A DNA stretch of 64,000 nucleotides, taken from positions 248,001 through 312,000 of the forward strand of contig NZ_LFIP02000006.1 of assembly GCF_001189235.2 (NCBI RefSeq), read 5' to 3'. The notes beneath the pieces are model-generated. The model was not told the origin of the DNA, did no database searches, and worked only from the letters and a program-made list of their open reading frames with translations. The position numbers and the translations under genes were made by a program. The stretch comes from Bradyrhizobium embrapense (GTDB lineage: Bacteria; Pseudomonadota; Alphaproteobacteria; Rhizobiales; Xanthobacteraceae). This document shows positions 16,925 to 25,276 of the stretch, one piece after another (position 1 is the stretch's first letter; each line of letters starts with the position of its first letter).

Positions 16925-17724
16925 GCGCGCTGCTGGAGGCGCAGTCGGTATCGATGACGACCAGTGGCGCCATCCTGGTCGATGCGGTCTCGCTGCAGAT
17001 CGGCGCCGGCGAGATGGTCGCGATCGTGGGCCCCAACGGCGCCGGCAAATCGACCTTGCTGCGGATGCTGTCGGGCGATCTCCGTCCGTCGCGCGGAACG
17101 ATCCGGCTCAGGCAGCGCGACCTCAGCGCCTATGGTCCGCGCGAATTGGCGCAGCACCGTGCGATGCTGTCGCAGCACGTCAACGTCAGCTTCCCGTTCA
17201 CGGTCGAGGAGATCGTCAGCATGGGCGCCGGCGAAAGCCCGCGCGCGGTGACGCGGGCGCTGGTCGCCGCCGCGCTGGACGAGGTCGCGCTGGCGCATTT
17301 CCGTTTCAGGCAGTTGCCGACGCTGTCCGGTGGCGAGCAGCAACGCGCGCATTTCGCCCGCGTGCTGGTGCAGCTCGCCTGCGGCGAGGCGCTGCATGGG
17401 CCGGGGCTGTTGTTGCTGGATGAGCCGACATCGAGCCTCGATCTGCGGCATCAGATCGACCTCGTCGAGACCGCCCGGCGGCGCGCCGCGCGCGGCACCG
17501 CCGTGATCGCGATCTTGCACGACCTCAATCTCGCGATGCGGTTTGCCGACCGCATCCTGCTGCTGCATCGCGGACGCCTGGCCGTCGACGGCGACCGCGC
17601 CGCCGCGATGCAGGCCGATATGCTTCGCAAGGTATTCGAGATCGACGCCACGATCGGTCATACCGGGGGTGGCGTGCCGTTCCTGCTGCCGCAGACGATG
17701 CGGCCGGCGGACAAGGCGACGTAA
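16921..17724 (+). CDS. hmuV: Haem ABC transporter ATP-binding protein HmuV
   Basis: A 267-residue ATPase of the haem importer. Motifs in order are Walker A GPNGAGKST (~37-45), Q-loop LSQHVNVSF, signature LSGGEQQRAHFARVL, Walker B LLLLDEPTSSLD and the switch His in ILHDLNLA. It starts with GTG inside the hmuU stop (GTGA). It drives import of haem captured by HmuT. It is the last gene of the plus-strand hmu operon; no terminator was seen in the 43 bases before the next promoter region. Confidence 0.96.
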   Translation: MSALLEAQSVSMTTSGAILVDAVSLQIGAGEMVAIVGPNGAGKSTLLRMLSGDLRPSRGTIRLRQRDLSAYGPRELAQHRAMLSQHVNVSFPFTVEEIVSMGAGESPRAVTRALVAAALDEVALAHFRFRQLPTLSGGEQQRAHFARVLVQLACGEALHGPGLLLLDEPTSSLDLRHQIDLVETARRRAARGTAVIAILHDLNLAMRFADRILLLHRGRLAVDGDRAAAMQADMLRKVFEIDATIGHTGGGVPFLLPQTMRPADKAT

Positions 17725-17767
17725 CGCCGCAAGCCTTATCGCGTCGCAACATCGGCGATTCACAAAA

Positions 17768-17785
17768 CTGTCAGCCGGCTGTAAC
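17768..17785 (+). promoter_or_regulatory. Candidate PHO box (PhoB site) upstream of the phytase-like gene
   Basis: CTGTCAG-CCGG-CTGTAAC is a direct repeat of two 7-mers with a 4-bp spacer (11-bp period), close to the PHO-box pattern of two CTGTCAT units. It ends 47 bp before the ATG at 17833. The gene family (phytase-like phosphoesterase) fits phosphate-starvation control. The match is by eye. Confidence 0.55.
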
Positions 17786-17832
17786 AGGCAGCTCGGAGAA
17801 CACCGCATCGTTTGTCCTTTGGGAGATCAACC

Positions 17833-19185
17833 ATGCGCCTGTCATTGCTCTGTTCCGTCGCCTCGATCCTGCTCGCCACGCCGGCGTTCGCGCAGAGCGA
17901 GGGCGAATTCCCGGCGACGCTGGCAGGACACGCCGTGATGCCGGCGGAGAGCTTCACCGACGCCCCCGCCGATGCCCCGAACGATTTGAAGACCTCGGGC
18001 AAGTACACCACAGGCAAGCGCGTCGATACGATCGGCACCGTGATGGGCAAGTCCTACGAGCGGCCGACCGGCGTATCGCTGCCGTTCAAGGGCCAGCCGC
18101 TGCAGGGCAATTCCGGCATCAAGGCGATGCCCGACGGCTCGTTCTGGGTGATCACCGACAACGGCATGGGCGCGCGCTACAACTCGGCGGACTCGATGCT
18201 CTACCTGAACCGCTACAAGATGGATTGGGCCGGCGGCAAGATCGAACGCCAGGAGACCGTGTTCCTGCACGATCCCGACAAGAAGGTGCCGTTCCGCATC
18301 GTGCATGAGGACACCGCCAAGCGCTATTTGACCGGCGCCGACTTCGACACCGAGGGCTTCCAGATCATCAACGACACCTTCTGGATCGGCGACGAATTCG
18401 GGCCCTATATCCTCAAGGCCGACAAGAGCGGCAAGATCCTCGCCGTGTTCGAGACGGTCGCCGACGGCAAGCCGGTGCGCTCGCCGGACCACTGGGCCGT
18501 GCAATCACCCGGCGCGCCCGGCGCCACCTACACCAACGTCAATCTGCGCCGCTCCAAGGGTTTTGAGGGCTTTGCGTCCTCCAAGGACGGCAAATTCCTC
18601 TACGGCCTGCTCGAAGGGCCGCTGTGGGATGCCGACAAGAAGGACTGGGAGAAGATCGACGGCAAGGAAGCCTCGCGCATCCTCGAATTCGACGTCGCGG
18701 CGGAGAAGTTCACCGGGCGCTATTGGCAGTATGTATTCGAGCAGAACGGCAATGCGATCGGCGACTTCAATATGATCGATCCGGTCCAGGGCCTCGTGAT
18801 CGAGCGCGACAATGGCGAGGGCACCGCCGACAAGGCCTGCCCGCAAGGCCAGCGCGGCGAGAACTGCTTCCCTGATCTCGCCAAGTTCAAGCGGGTCTAC
18901 AAGATCGAGCTGTCGGACGCCAATGTCGGCAAGCCGGTGCGCAAGATCGCCTATATCGATCTTATGAAGATCCGCGATCCCAACAAGAAGGCGCGCAAGC
19001 CGCTCAACGACGGTGTCTACACCTTCCCGTTCTTCACCATCGAGAACGTCGACCGCGTCGACGAGACCCACATCATCGTTGCTAACGACAACAACCTGCC
19101 GTTCTCCTCGAGCCGCGATCCGAACAAGGCCGATGACGACGAGTTCGTGCTGCTCGAAGTCGGCGACTTCCTGAAGGCGAAGTGA
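17833..19185 (+). CDS. Exported esterase-like/phytase-like family protein
   Basis: A 450-residue secreted protein. It has a signal peptide (LSLLCSVASILLATPAFA) and then the phytase-like beta-propeller domain, with KAMPDGSFWVITDNGMG, DTEGFQIINDTFWIGDEFGP, KGFEGFASSKDGKFLYGLLE and HIIVANDNNLPFSSSRDPNK. Family members are annotated as esterase-like or phytase-like proteins and probably release phosphate from organic substrates, but the true activity is often untested. The ATG follows GGGAG; an in-frame TTG seven codons upstream is less likely. A PHO-box-like site lies upstream. It is monocistronic. Confidence 0.85.
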   Translation: MRLSLLCSVASILLATPAFAQSEGEFPATLAGHAVMPAESFTDAPADAPNDLKTSGKYTTGKRVDTIGTVMGKSYERPTGVSLPFKGQPLQGNSGIKAMPDGSFWVITDNGMGARYNSADSMLYLNRYKMDWAGGKIERQETVFLHDPDKKVPFRIVHEDTAKRYLTGADFDTEGFQIINDTFWIGDEFGPYILKADKSGKILAVFETVADGKPVRSPDHWAVQSPGAPGATYTNVNLRRSKGFEGFASSKDGKFLYGLLEGPLWDADKKDWEKIDGKEASRILEFDVAAEKFTGRYWQYVFEQNGNAIGDFNMIDPVQGLVIERDNGEGTADKACPQGQRGENCFPDLAKFKRVYKIELSDANVGKPVRKIAYIDLMKIRDPNKKARKPLNDGVYTFPFFTIENVDRVDETHIIVANDNNLPFSSSRDPNKADDDEFVLLEVGDFLKAK

Positions 19186-19208
19186 CGGCGCGTTCGCCGC
19201 AAACACGG

Positions 19209-19314
19209 TGTCATCGCCCGGCCTCGACCGGGCGATCCAGTATTCCAGAGGCAGTTGTCGTTCCCGCGAAAGGCCGCGGCGTACTGGATGCCCCGCTCAA
19301 GGCAGGGCATGACA
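19209..19314. repeat. Dispersed palindromic repeat (GTCATCGCCCGGC family)
   Basis: Starts TGTCATCGCCCGGCCTCGAC and ends CAAGGCAGGGCATGACA, with internal arms GATCCAGTA and TACTGGATG. It is unrelated in sequence to the CATTGCGAG family but built the same way. It lies between the phytase-like gene and a membrane protein gene. Confidence 0.8.
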
Positions 19315-19466
19315 GCGAACTTACGGGAGTTGGTCCCGTCTCCTCGACGCCGGCCAGCGCGACGAGCAGATCAAGCATAATCGAAAAGTTGTTTGACGAT
19401 TACACTTCTAGCAACGCGCTAGATGATGATAGCCTCGGCGGATACTTGAATCGCTTGGGGCAAATC

Positions 19467-19910
19467 ATGAGAGAAAAATCCAGCCTGACCTACATCGAGG
19501 CGTTCATTGCCGCGGGCTTCGTTGCGTATCTGGGCTGGGACCAGAGCTGGGGACTTCCGCCGGGATTGGTCGCCTTGTTTCTCGGCGTGATCGTCTATTT
19601 TGCCTACCTCGCGTTGATGCGACGGTTGGTGAGATTTCATCAAAACAGTTATGAGGTCGTGGCAACGATTTTGGCCGCGGCGTGGGGCGTGTTGGCTTAT
19701 CTGGTCACCAGCGCGCTGCAGGCTGGATTTGCCAACCAGATACCCGCCTCCCTGCTGATGCATCTATGGCCCTTGATCGCGACGGTCGCCGCTTTCATCG
19801 GCGCACTCGCCAGCAAGGTGCGGTTCATGGACGATGTTCGCGACTATGTCGCCAGCCGCCGCGCACGCTGGGACAACCAGCAATGGCTGGAGGAGGACGC
19901 CGGCTTCTAG
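19467..19910 (+). CDS. Hypothetical membrane protein
   Basis: A 147-residue protein from the ATG at 19467. Four hydrophobic segments are visible: YIEAFIAAGFVAYLGW, GLVALFLGVIVYFAYLAL, VATILAAAWGVLAYLVTSAL and HLWPLIATVAAFIGALAS. It ends in a charged tail (ASRRARWDNQQWLEEDAGF). I do not recognise the family. The frame is open further upstream to 19182, and residues just before the ATG (KLFDDYTSSNALDDDSLGGY) look protein-like, so a non-ATG start near 19380 is possible; the far upstream part is the repeat. The first half is less GC-rich than neighbours. Confidence 0.6.
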   Translation: MREKSSLTYIEAFIAAGFVAYLGWDQSWGLPPGLVALFLGVIVYFAYLALMRRLVRFHQNSYEVVATILAAAWGVLAYLVTSALQAGFANQIPASLLMHLWPLIATVAAFIGALASKVRFMDDVRDYVASRRARWDNQQWLEEDAGF

Positions 19911-19956
19911 CCCGCGCCCTCCCGCCAAGCGTCACTCCTCGTGCACCCGATGCAGA

Positions 19957-21633
19957 TCAGCCCGCCGGCACCATCACGACGCCCTTGTCCTTGGGCCAGC
20001 GCATCCGCCAGGCGAAATTGATGTCACGGACCTCGCCGGCCTTGGCCTCGAACGCCCATTCCAGCACACCGCGCTTGTCGCGCAGATTGGTCGTCGTCGC
20101 AGGCGTCGACGACGACAACATCTCGACCACGATATCATCGTTCTCGCTGACCGGGAGCTGGTCCTGGATCGCGACCTTGATCGGGAAATCGTGGCCGTTG
20201 CGTACCGTGGTCTTGAACGCACGCTCGTCGGTCTTCGACGTGGTCACGATTAGGCCGGCGGAGCCCTCATTGCGCTTCACCACCGTGCGCTCGATCTTGA
20301 CCTTGTCGTCGGCGCCGAAGCCGAGCCGCACGGTCTCGTCCTTGGCGGCGGTCGCCATCCGGCTGCGGCCGACAAAGATGCCGTCGCGATAGATCGAGAC
20401 CTGCCCCGGCAATAGCGGCGCTTCGTCGGACTGCACGAAGCTCGCCTCCAGGAACGCTGTCGGATCAATCGCCGGCACGGCGCGGATTGCGAGATCGGGG
20501 GCGATCGTCACTGTGGAGATGCGCAGGCTCTTGGCGCCCTCATTGGCGGAGACGCTGACGCGGCCGGGAATCTTGAAGGTGGCCTGGAAGGCACCGACGT
20601 CGGCGGTGGCTTCCTGTTCCGCTATGAGCGCCCCTGCACCAAGGCGGAATTCCCTGAGTGCGTCGGCCGCTGGTGCGGGCGCCAAAGCCGCGCGCTGTTG
20701 CACGCTGTCCAGCACCTTGCCAGCGACCGCCACCGGCCGCGGCTGCGGATACTGCACGATCAGCGAATGGAGATCGGGCGCGCTGCCGCCGCGGGCGACG
20801 CGCACGGTGGAGACGGCGAGCGCAACGTTCGACCAGTCTTCGCCGGTCGACTGGGTGATCTCGGCGCGGCGCACCAGTTCGATCGCCGGCTTGCGATCCT
20901 TGGCGCCGGTATCGAGGCGGGCGTCGTAAAGCGGCATCCAGCGGGCGTTGCGCACCGCATAGGTCACCCGCAATGTCGCACGGGTCGCGGCGGCGGAGGC
21001 CAACTCGATCCGCACCTCGAGCTTGCTCGGCGGCTTGGCGGCGCGATCGGCTTCGAGGCGCGCGATCTCGCGATCGATGTCGCGCTGCTTGCGCGCGGCG
21101 TCGCGGATCGCGGTGGCGGCGGTCGCGACTTCGTCGCCGACTGCGGAGAACGCGGCGCGCCACTCGCTGACCGGACGCGCCTCGCCCTTCTCGCCGATCC
21201 CGACCGGCGAAGCCTCGGCGAAATGCTCGGCGAATTTCCGCCGCGCCTCGGCCGAGGCGATGATCCCCTGCAGATCCTCGCGCTGATCCCGCAGCGCCTC
21301 GATCCGCCTGTCGATCTCGGGCAGGTTCGCCGGCTCCACCGGGCGCGGCGGCCGTGCGTCGATCGCGCCGATCGTCAGCCTGCCGCCCGCCTCGCCCTCC
21401 ACGCGGAGCGAGGATGGATCGAGGCCCATCGGGAAATCCTTCGCGACCAGCGTGTTGTCGCCGGCGGGCAGGTCCAGCGTGATGACGCGGGTGACGCTCG
21501 CGCCATCGGGATAAACGGTGACGGCGTCAACCTGCGACGCCGCGTCGAGATTGGCCGCATGCAGCGGCCCGGCAACCAGCGCACCCGCCAGCACCAGGCT
21601 GGTGGTCACAAGACAATTCGTAATCTTTCGCAT
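19957..21633 (-). CDS. MuiA-family (DUF4139/DUF4140) exported protein
   Basis: A 558-residue protein with a signal peptide (CLVTTSLVLAGALVAGPLHA). Next come an N-terminal DUF4140 region (VDAVTVYPDGASVTRVITLD), a coiled-coil stretch (~85-190, IEALRDQREDLQGIIASAEA), and the DUF4139 region with VRNARWMPLYDARLDTG and ITQSTGEDWSNVALAVST. The family takes its name from a mucoidy inhibitor; its biochemical role is unknown. The ATG at 21633 follows GGAGGGAT; a GTG one codon earlier is possible. It converges on the membrane protein gene with no clear terminator. Confidence 0.88.
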   Translation of the reverse strand: MRKITNCLVTTSLVLAGALVAGPLHAANLDAASQVDAVTVYPDGASVTRVITLDLPAGDNTLVAKDFPMGLDPSSLRVEGEAGGRLTIGAIDARPPRPVEPANLPEIDRRIEALRDQREDLQGIIASAEARRKFAEHFAEASPVGIGEKGEARPVSEWRAAFSAVGDEVATAATAIRDAARKQRDIDREIARLEADRAAKPPSKLEVRIELASAAATRATLRVTYAVRNARWMPLYDARLDTGAKDRKPAIELVRRAEITQSTGEDWSNVALAVSTVRVARGGSAPDLHSLIVQYPQPRPVAVAGKVLDSVQQRAALAPAPAADALREFRLGAGALIAEQEATADVGAFQATFKIPGRVSVSANEGAKSLRISTVTIAPDLAIRAVPAIDPTAFLEASFVQSDEAPLLPGQVSIYRDGIFVGRSRMATAAKDETVRLGFGADDKVKIERTVVKRNEGSAGLIVTTSKTDERAFKTTVRNGHDFPIKVAIQDQLPVSENDDIVVEMLSSSTPATTTNLRDKRGVLEWAFEAKAGEVRDINFAWRMRWPKDKGVVMVPAG

Positions 21634-21807
21634 CACATCCCTCCGGGAAACATCGCATCGCGCGAGACCGACGGCACGCCCGGCTCAAGGGCGGCCGTTT
21701 CTCGTGGTGAGACGCAGCGAGGAAGCGACTGGTTCGATTGAGGTTTCGGTGCGGCGCGACGATGGCGCCCTCGCGGCTGCCATGTGGCGCAGCCGCGTCC
21801 TTCGGGT

Positions 21808-23235
21808 TTAGCGATCCGCCTTGCGCCGGATGAACAGGTAATTCGGCACGAAGCCGGCAATGGTGATGGCGATCATGATCCACCAGCCGCGATGAAACGC
21901 CGCGATCCGCTCGGTCATCGAGACCGGCGTTGCCAGGATCGCGACGAAGATCGCGACGCCGATCGCGAGCGCCGCCTGCCGGATCATGTTGATGACCCCA
22001 GAGCCGGTCGCAAACGACGATGGTGGCAGCGAACCCGCGCCGACGCCCATCAGGGTCGGAAAGGTCAGCCCGACGCCGATGCCAGTGAACATCATGCCGA
22101 CCACAAAGGCAGGCATGTTTGGCTCAATTCCAAGCCACGTCGCCCAGATCGTGAGGCCGCCCGCGAACGACGCGATCCCGGCGGACACGACGGCGGCGGC
22201 GCCAAATCGTGCGATCAGGCGGCGGGCAAACAACAACGAAGTGAACGGGACAAGCAGCGGCCCCGGCGCGATCGCAAGGCCGGTCTTCAGCGCCGACCAG
22301 CCCCACACCGTTTGCTCCCACAGCGCCACCGACAGCAGCATCGCGCCGAAAGCCGCCGAGTATGGCGCCATGACGAACGTCGCCCCGGTGAACGGCCGCA
22401 CCTTGAACAAGGCAGGATCGACGAAGGGATTCTTCGAGTTGAGGCAGTGCCACGTAAAGGCCGCGAGCGAGAAGGCCGCGATGGCAAAGCCAAGCACGAC
22501 ACCGCGCGAACCCCATCCCCAGTCATTGGCCTTCACGATCGCAAGGGTCAGCGCGCCGATGCCGCAGGTGACCAGCAGCGCCGCCCATGAACTCGGGCGC
22601 GGCACCTCGTGACCGGGCACTTCCGGCAATTTCAGCCAGCCGACGATGAGCGCGACCAAACCGATCGGGACATTGACGATGAAGATCCAGCGCCAGTCGA
22701 AGGTGACGAGCACGCCGCCCGCCAGCGGCCCGAGCGCGGCGGCAAGGCCGCCGACCGCCGTCCAGGTGCGCACCGCCCCGGCGCGCTGGTCGGGCGGAAA
22801 CGACGCCAGCAGCAGGCCGATCGAGGTCGGGGTCATCAATGCCGCACCGGCGGCCTGCGCAATGCGGGCGGCGACCAGCAATTCGACGTTGGGCGCAAGC
22901 GCGCAGGCCGCCGACGCGGCCGTGAACAGCGCAACGCCGAGCAGGAAACTCAGATTGCGGCTATGGCGTTCGGCGAGTCGGCCGAAGAAAACCAGCAGCG
23001 CCGCATAGACGATCGCATAGCCATTGAGGATCCAGGACAAATCCTCGAGCGAGGCGCCGCGGAATTCCTGCGCGATGTTCGGCAGCCCGACATTGACGAT
23101 GAACAGGTCGAGGTTTGCGAGACAGATGCCCACCGATACCATCGCAAGCACCTGACGCGGCGTTGCGGCGCGGGATCGCGGCCGGGCAGCAGTCCCGACA
23201 GCCAACCCGATGGTCTCCGCCTCTACCTTCGACAT
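21808..23235 (-). CDS. MFS efflux transporter (DHA2/EmrB-QacA type)
   Basis: A 475-residue permease with about 14 helices. It shows the family motifs LDLFIVNVGLPNIAQEF (helix 1), WILNGYAIVYAALLVFFGRL and WRWIFIVNVPIGLVALIVGW. Proteins of this group export drugs or other hydrophobic compounds by proton antiport. The ATG at 23235 follows GGAGGG; the frame is open to 23526 but that part overlaps the regulator. It is divergent from a MarR gene across an 84-bp gap with a near-perfect palindrome, so it is very likely controlled by that regulator. Confidence 0.92.
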   Translation of the reverse strand: MSKVEAETIGLAVGTAARPRSRAATPRQVLAMVSVGICLANLDLFIVNVGLPNIAQEFRGASLEDLSWILNGYAIVYAALLVFFGRLAERHSRNLSFLLGVALFTAASAACALAPNVELLVAARIAQAAGAALMTPTSIGLLLASFPPDQRAGAVRTWTAVGGLAAALGPLAGGVLVTFDWRWIFIVNVPIGLVALIVGWLKLPEVPGHEVPRPSSWAALLVTCGIGALTLAIVKANDWGWGSRGVVLGFAIAAFSLAAFTWHCLNSKNPFVDPALFKVRPFTGATFVMAPYSAAFGAMLLSVALWEQTVWGWSALKTGLAIAPGPLLVPFTSLLFARRLIARFGAAAVVSAGIASFAGGLTIWATWLGIEPNMPAFVVGMMFTGIGVGLTFPTLMGVGAGSLPPSSFATGSGVINMIRQAALAIGVAIFVAILATPVSMTERIAAFHRGWWIMIAITIAGFVPNYLFIRRKADR

Positions 23236-23257
23236 CACGCCCTCCAAGTACCTGCAT

Positions 23258-23282
23258 ATGCATCTATTGCCAATAGGTGCAT
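23258..23282. promoter_or_regulatory. MarR operator palindrome between MFS exporter and regulator
   Basis: ATGCATCTATTG / CAATAGGTGCAT match at 11 of 12 positions around a single central base. Outer TGCAT blocks extend the symmetry to about 23253-23290. It lies in the middle of the divergent gap and is of the size and AT-rich type bound by MarR dimers. Confidence 0.7.
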
Positions 23283-23319
23283 TATGCATGTATCTGTCAA
23301 GCCTCGTTTGGAGGCAGCG

Positions 23320-23775
23320 ATGGTGAAAACGGAACCCGGCCGGTGTAATCTCACGGCGTTGCGCAAGGCGACGCGGCGCGTGTCGCAGCTCTACGATCAG
23401 GTCCTTGCGACATCCGGGCTGCGCGGTACGCAGCGTGCCATTCTGGTCCACATCAGACGTTCGGGCGCGCCGACGATGGGTGAGTTGGCCGCAGCCCTGG
23501 TGCTCGACCGCACCGCGCTCAACCACAATCTCAAGCCGCTGGAGCGCGACGGCCTCTTGACCATCACCGTCGACAAGAATGACCGCCGCAGCCGCCTGGT
23601 GCGGCTGACCAAACGCGGCGAAGCCCGGCTGGACGAGTCGCAGGCCGCCTGGCGTGGGGCGCAGGAGCGCTTCGAGACCGCCTTCGGCGCGAAGCAGGCC
23701 GCGGATCTCAGGCAGACGCTCGAACGGATCGCCGCGCTCGAGTTCGGCGAACGCGCGGCGGATTTGCCGGCGTAA
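23320..23775 (+). CDS. MarR-family transcriptional regulator
   Basis: A 151-residue winged-helix regulator. It has an N-terminal dimer helix (NLTALRKATRRVSQLYDQVL), recognition region APTMGELAAALVLDRTALNH, wing VDKNDRRSRLVRLTKRGEA, and a C-terminal dimer helix. The ATG at 23320 follows GGAGG; an in-frame ATG at 23284 sits within the palindrome and is less likely. It should repress the divergent MFS exporter and itself until a hydrophobic ligand binds; that is inferred from arrangement. Confidence 0.9.
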   Translation: MVKTEPGRCNLTALRKATRRVSQLYDQVLATSGLRGTQRAILVHIRRSGAPTMGELAAALVLDRTALNHNLKPLERDGLLTITVDKNDRRSRLVRLTKRGEARLDESQAAWRGAQERFETAFGAKQAADLRQTLERIAALEFGERAADLPA

Positions 23776-23793
23776 GAACCGACTTCAAATAAA

Positions 23794-23821
23794 AGCGGCC
23801 CGGCGTTGCCGCCGGGCCGCT
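23794..23821 (-). terminator. Terminator between convergent MarR and thiolase genes
   Basis: AGCGGCCCGGCG / CGCCGGGCCGCT form a perfect 12-bp stem with a 4-nt loop. On the minus strand it is followed by TTTTATTTG. It probably stops the thiolase transcript and may also work for the MarR gene. Confidence 0.8.
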
Positions 23822-23850
23822 CGTTCTGACACGATCAGGATCGATCGCGC

Positions 23851-25023
23851 TTAGCTGTAGATCTCGAACAGGCCTGCGCCGCCCTGACCACCGCCGATGC
23901 ACATGGTCACGACGCCCCACTTGGCCTTGCGGCGACGGCCTTCCTGCAAGAGGTGGCCGGTAAGCCGGGCGCCGGTCATGCCGAAGGGATGGCCGATTGC
24001 GATCGAGCCGCCGTTGACGTTGTACTTCTCGGGATCGATGCCGAGCTGGTCGCGCGAATAGAGGCACTGGCTGGCGAAGGCCTCGTTGAGCTCCCAGAGA
24101 TCGATGTCGTCGATCTTCAGGCCGTGGCGCTTCAAGAGCTTCGGCACGGCGAACACCGGACCGATGCCCATCTCGTCGGGCTCGCAGCCGGCCGAGGCCC
24201 AGGCCACGAAGCGGCCGAGCGGGTTGAGGCCGCGCTTCTCGGCATCCTTGGCTTCCATCAGCACCACCGCGGCGGCGCCGTCGGACAGCTGGCTGGCGTT
24301 GCCGGCGGTGATGTACTTGCCCGGGCCCTTCACCGGCTCGAGCTTGGCGAGGCCTTCCAGCGTGGTCTCGGGGCGGTTGCACTCGTCGCGATCGACGATG
24401 TAGTCGACGATCGATTCGGCCTTGGTCGCCTTGTCGACCACCTTCATTTTGGTCTTCATCGGGACGATTTCGTCCTTGAACTTGTTGGCCTGCTGCGCGG
24501 CCGCCATGCGGCGCTGCGACTCCAGCGAATACTCGTCCTGGTATTCGCGGCTGACCTTGTAGCGCTCGGCGACGATGTCGGCGGTGTCGATCATCGCCAT
24601 GAAGATGTCGGGCGCGGTCTTGAGCAGGTCCGGATCGATCGATTCCTTCGGCGTGCCGCCGCCGGGCATCGAGATGCTCTCGACGCCGCCGGCGACGATG
24701 CAATCGGAGCCGTCGGAACGGATCGAGTTGGCGGCCATCGCGATGGTCTGCAGGCCCGATGAGCAGAAGCGGTTCACCGAGACGCCGGCGGTCGACTTCG
24801 GCAGGCCGGCGAGCAGCGCCGCTTGGCGGCCGATGTTCGGCGCGCCATGCGCGCAATTGCCGAGGTAGCAATCCTCGACGTACTCCTTGTCGACGCCGGC
24901 GCGGTCGACCGCGTGCTTGATGGCATGCGCGGCAAGCGACATCGGCGGGGTGATGTTGAATCCGCCACGGCCGGACTTCGCCAGGCCGGTGCGCGCGTAG
25001 GAAACGATTACGGCTTCACGCAT
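23851..25023 (-). CDS. Acetyl-CoA acyltransferase (thiolase)
   Basis: A 390-residue thiolase. It has the acyl-enzyme Cys in VNRFCSSGLQTIAMA (~88), the conserved His in AIGHPFGMTGARLTGH (~345), and the second Cys in VTMCIGGGQGGAG near the C-terminus. It catalyses 3-ketoacyl-CoA cleavage (beta-oxidation) or the reverse condensation. The long-chain FadA-like group is likely, but PhaA-type activity cannot be excluded. The ATG at 25023 follows GAGGGAG; an upstream in-frame ATG gives a nonsense extension. It is transcribed alone. Confidence 0.93.
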   Translation of the reverse strand: MREAVIVSYARTGLAKSGRGGFNITPPMSLAAHAIKHAVDRAGVDKEYVEDCYLGNCAHGAPNIGRQAALLAGLPKSTAGVSVNRFCSSGLQTIAMAANSIRSDGSDCIVAGGVESISMPGGGTPKESIDPDLLKTAPDIFMAMIDTADIVAERYKVSREYQDEYSLESQRRMAAAQQANKFKDEIVPMKTKMKVVDKATKAESIVDYIVDRDECNRPETTLEGLAKLEPVKGPGKYITAGNASQLSDGAAAVVLMEAKDAEKRGLNPLGRFVAWASAGCEPDEMGIGPVFAVPKLLKRHGLKIDDIDLWELNEAFASQCLYSRDQLGIDPEKYNVNGGSIAIGHPFGMTGARLTGHLLQEGRRRKAKWGVVTMCIGGGQGGAGLFEIYS

Positions 25024-25126
25024 TGTTTTCTCCCTCTGAGATCGCCGGATAGTGGCGCGTCTTGACGCCTTCGTACACATATTTTGGCCGCTGCAACAGG
25101 GATACCAGACGCCCCCGAACGACAAA

Positions 25127-25152
25127 CGCCGCCTCCGGGCCCGGAGGCGGCG
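25127..25152 (-). terminator. Strong stem-loop downstream of serA
   Basis: CGCCGCCTCCGG / CCGGAGGCGGCG form a near-perfect 12-bp stem with a 2-base centre, followed on the minus strand by GTTTGTCG. It lies 125 bases past the serA stop and before the thiolase promoter region, so it most likely ends the serA transcript. Confidence 0.6.
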
Positions 25153-25276
25153 CCATGTTCCGCAGATCGGAATTTGGAGGTGCTTGAGCGGTATCTTCAT
25201 CGTCATGTCCGGCACGTCCCGGACGATGACGAGAGCCGCTCAAACAGTGTTTGAAACGCCTTGTCCGAACGCCATT

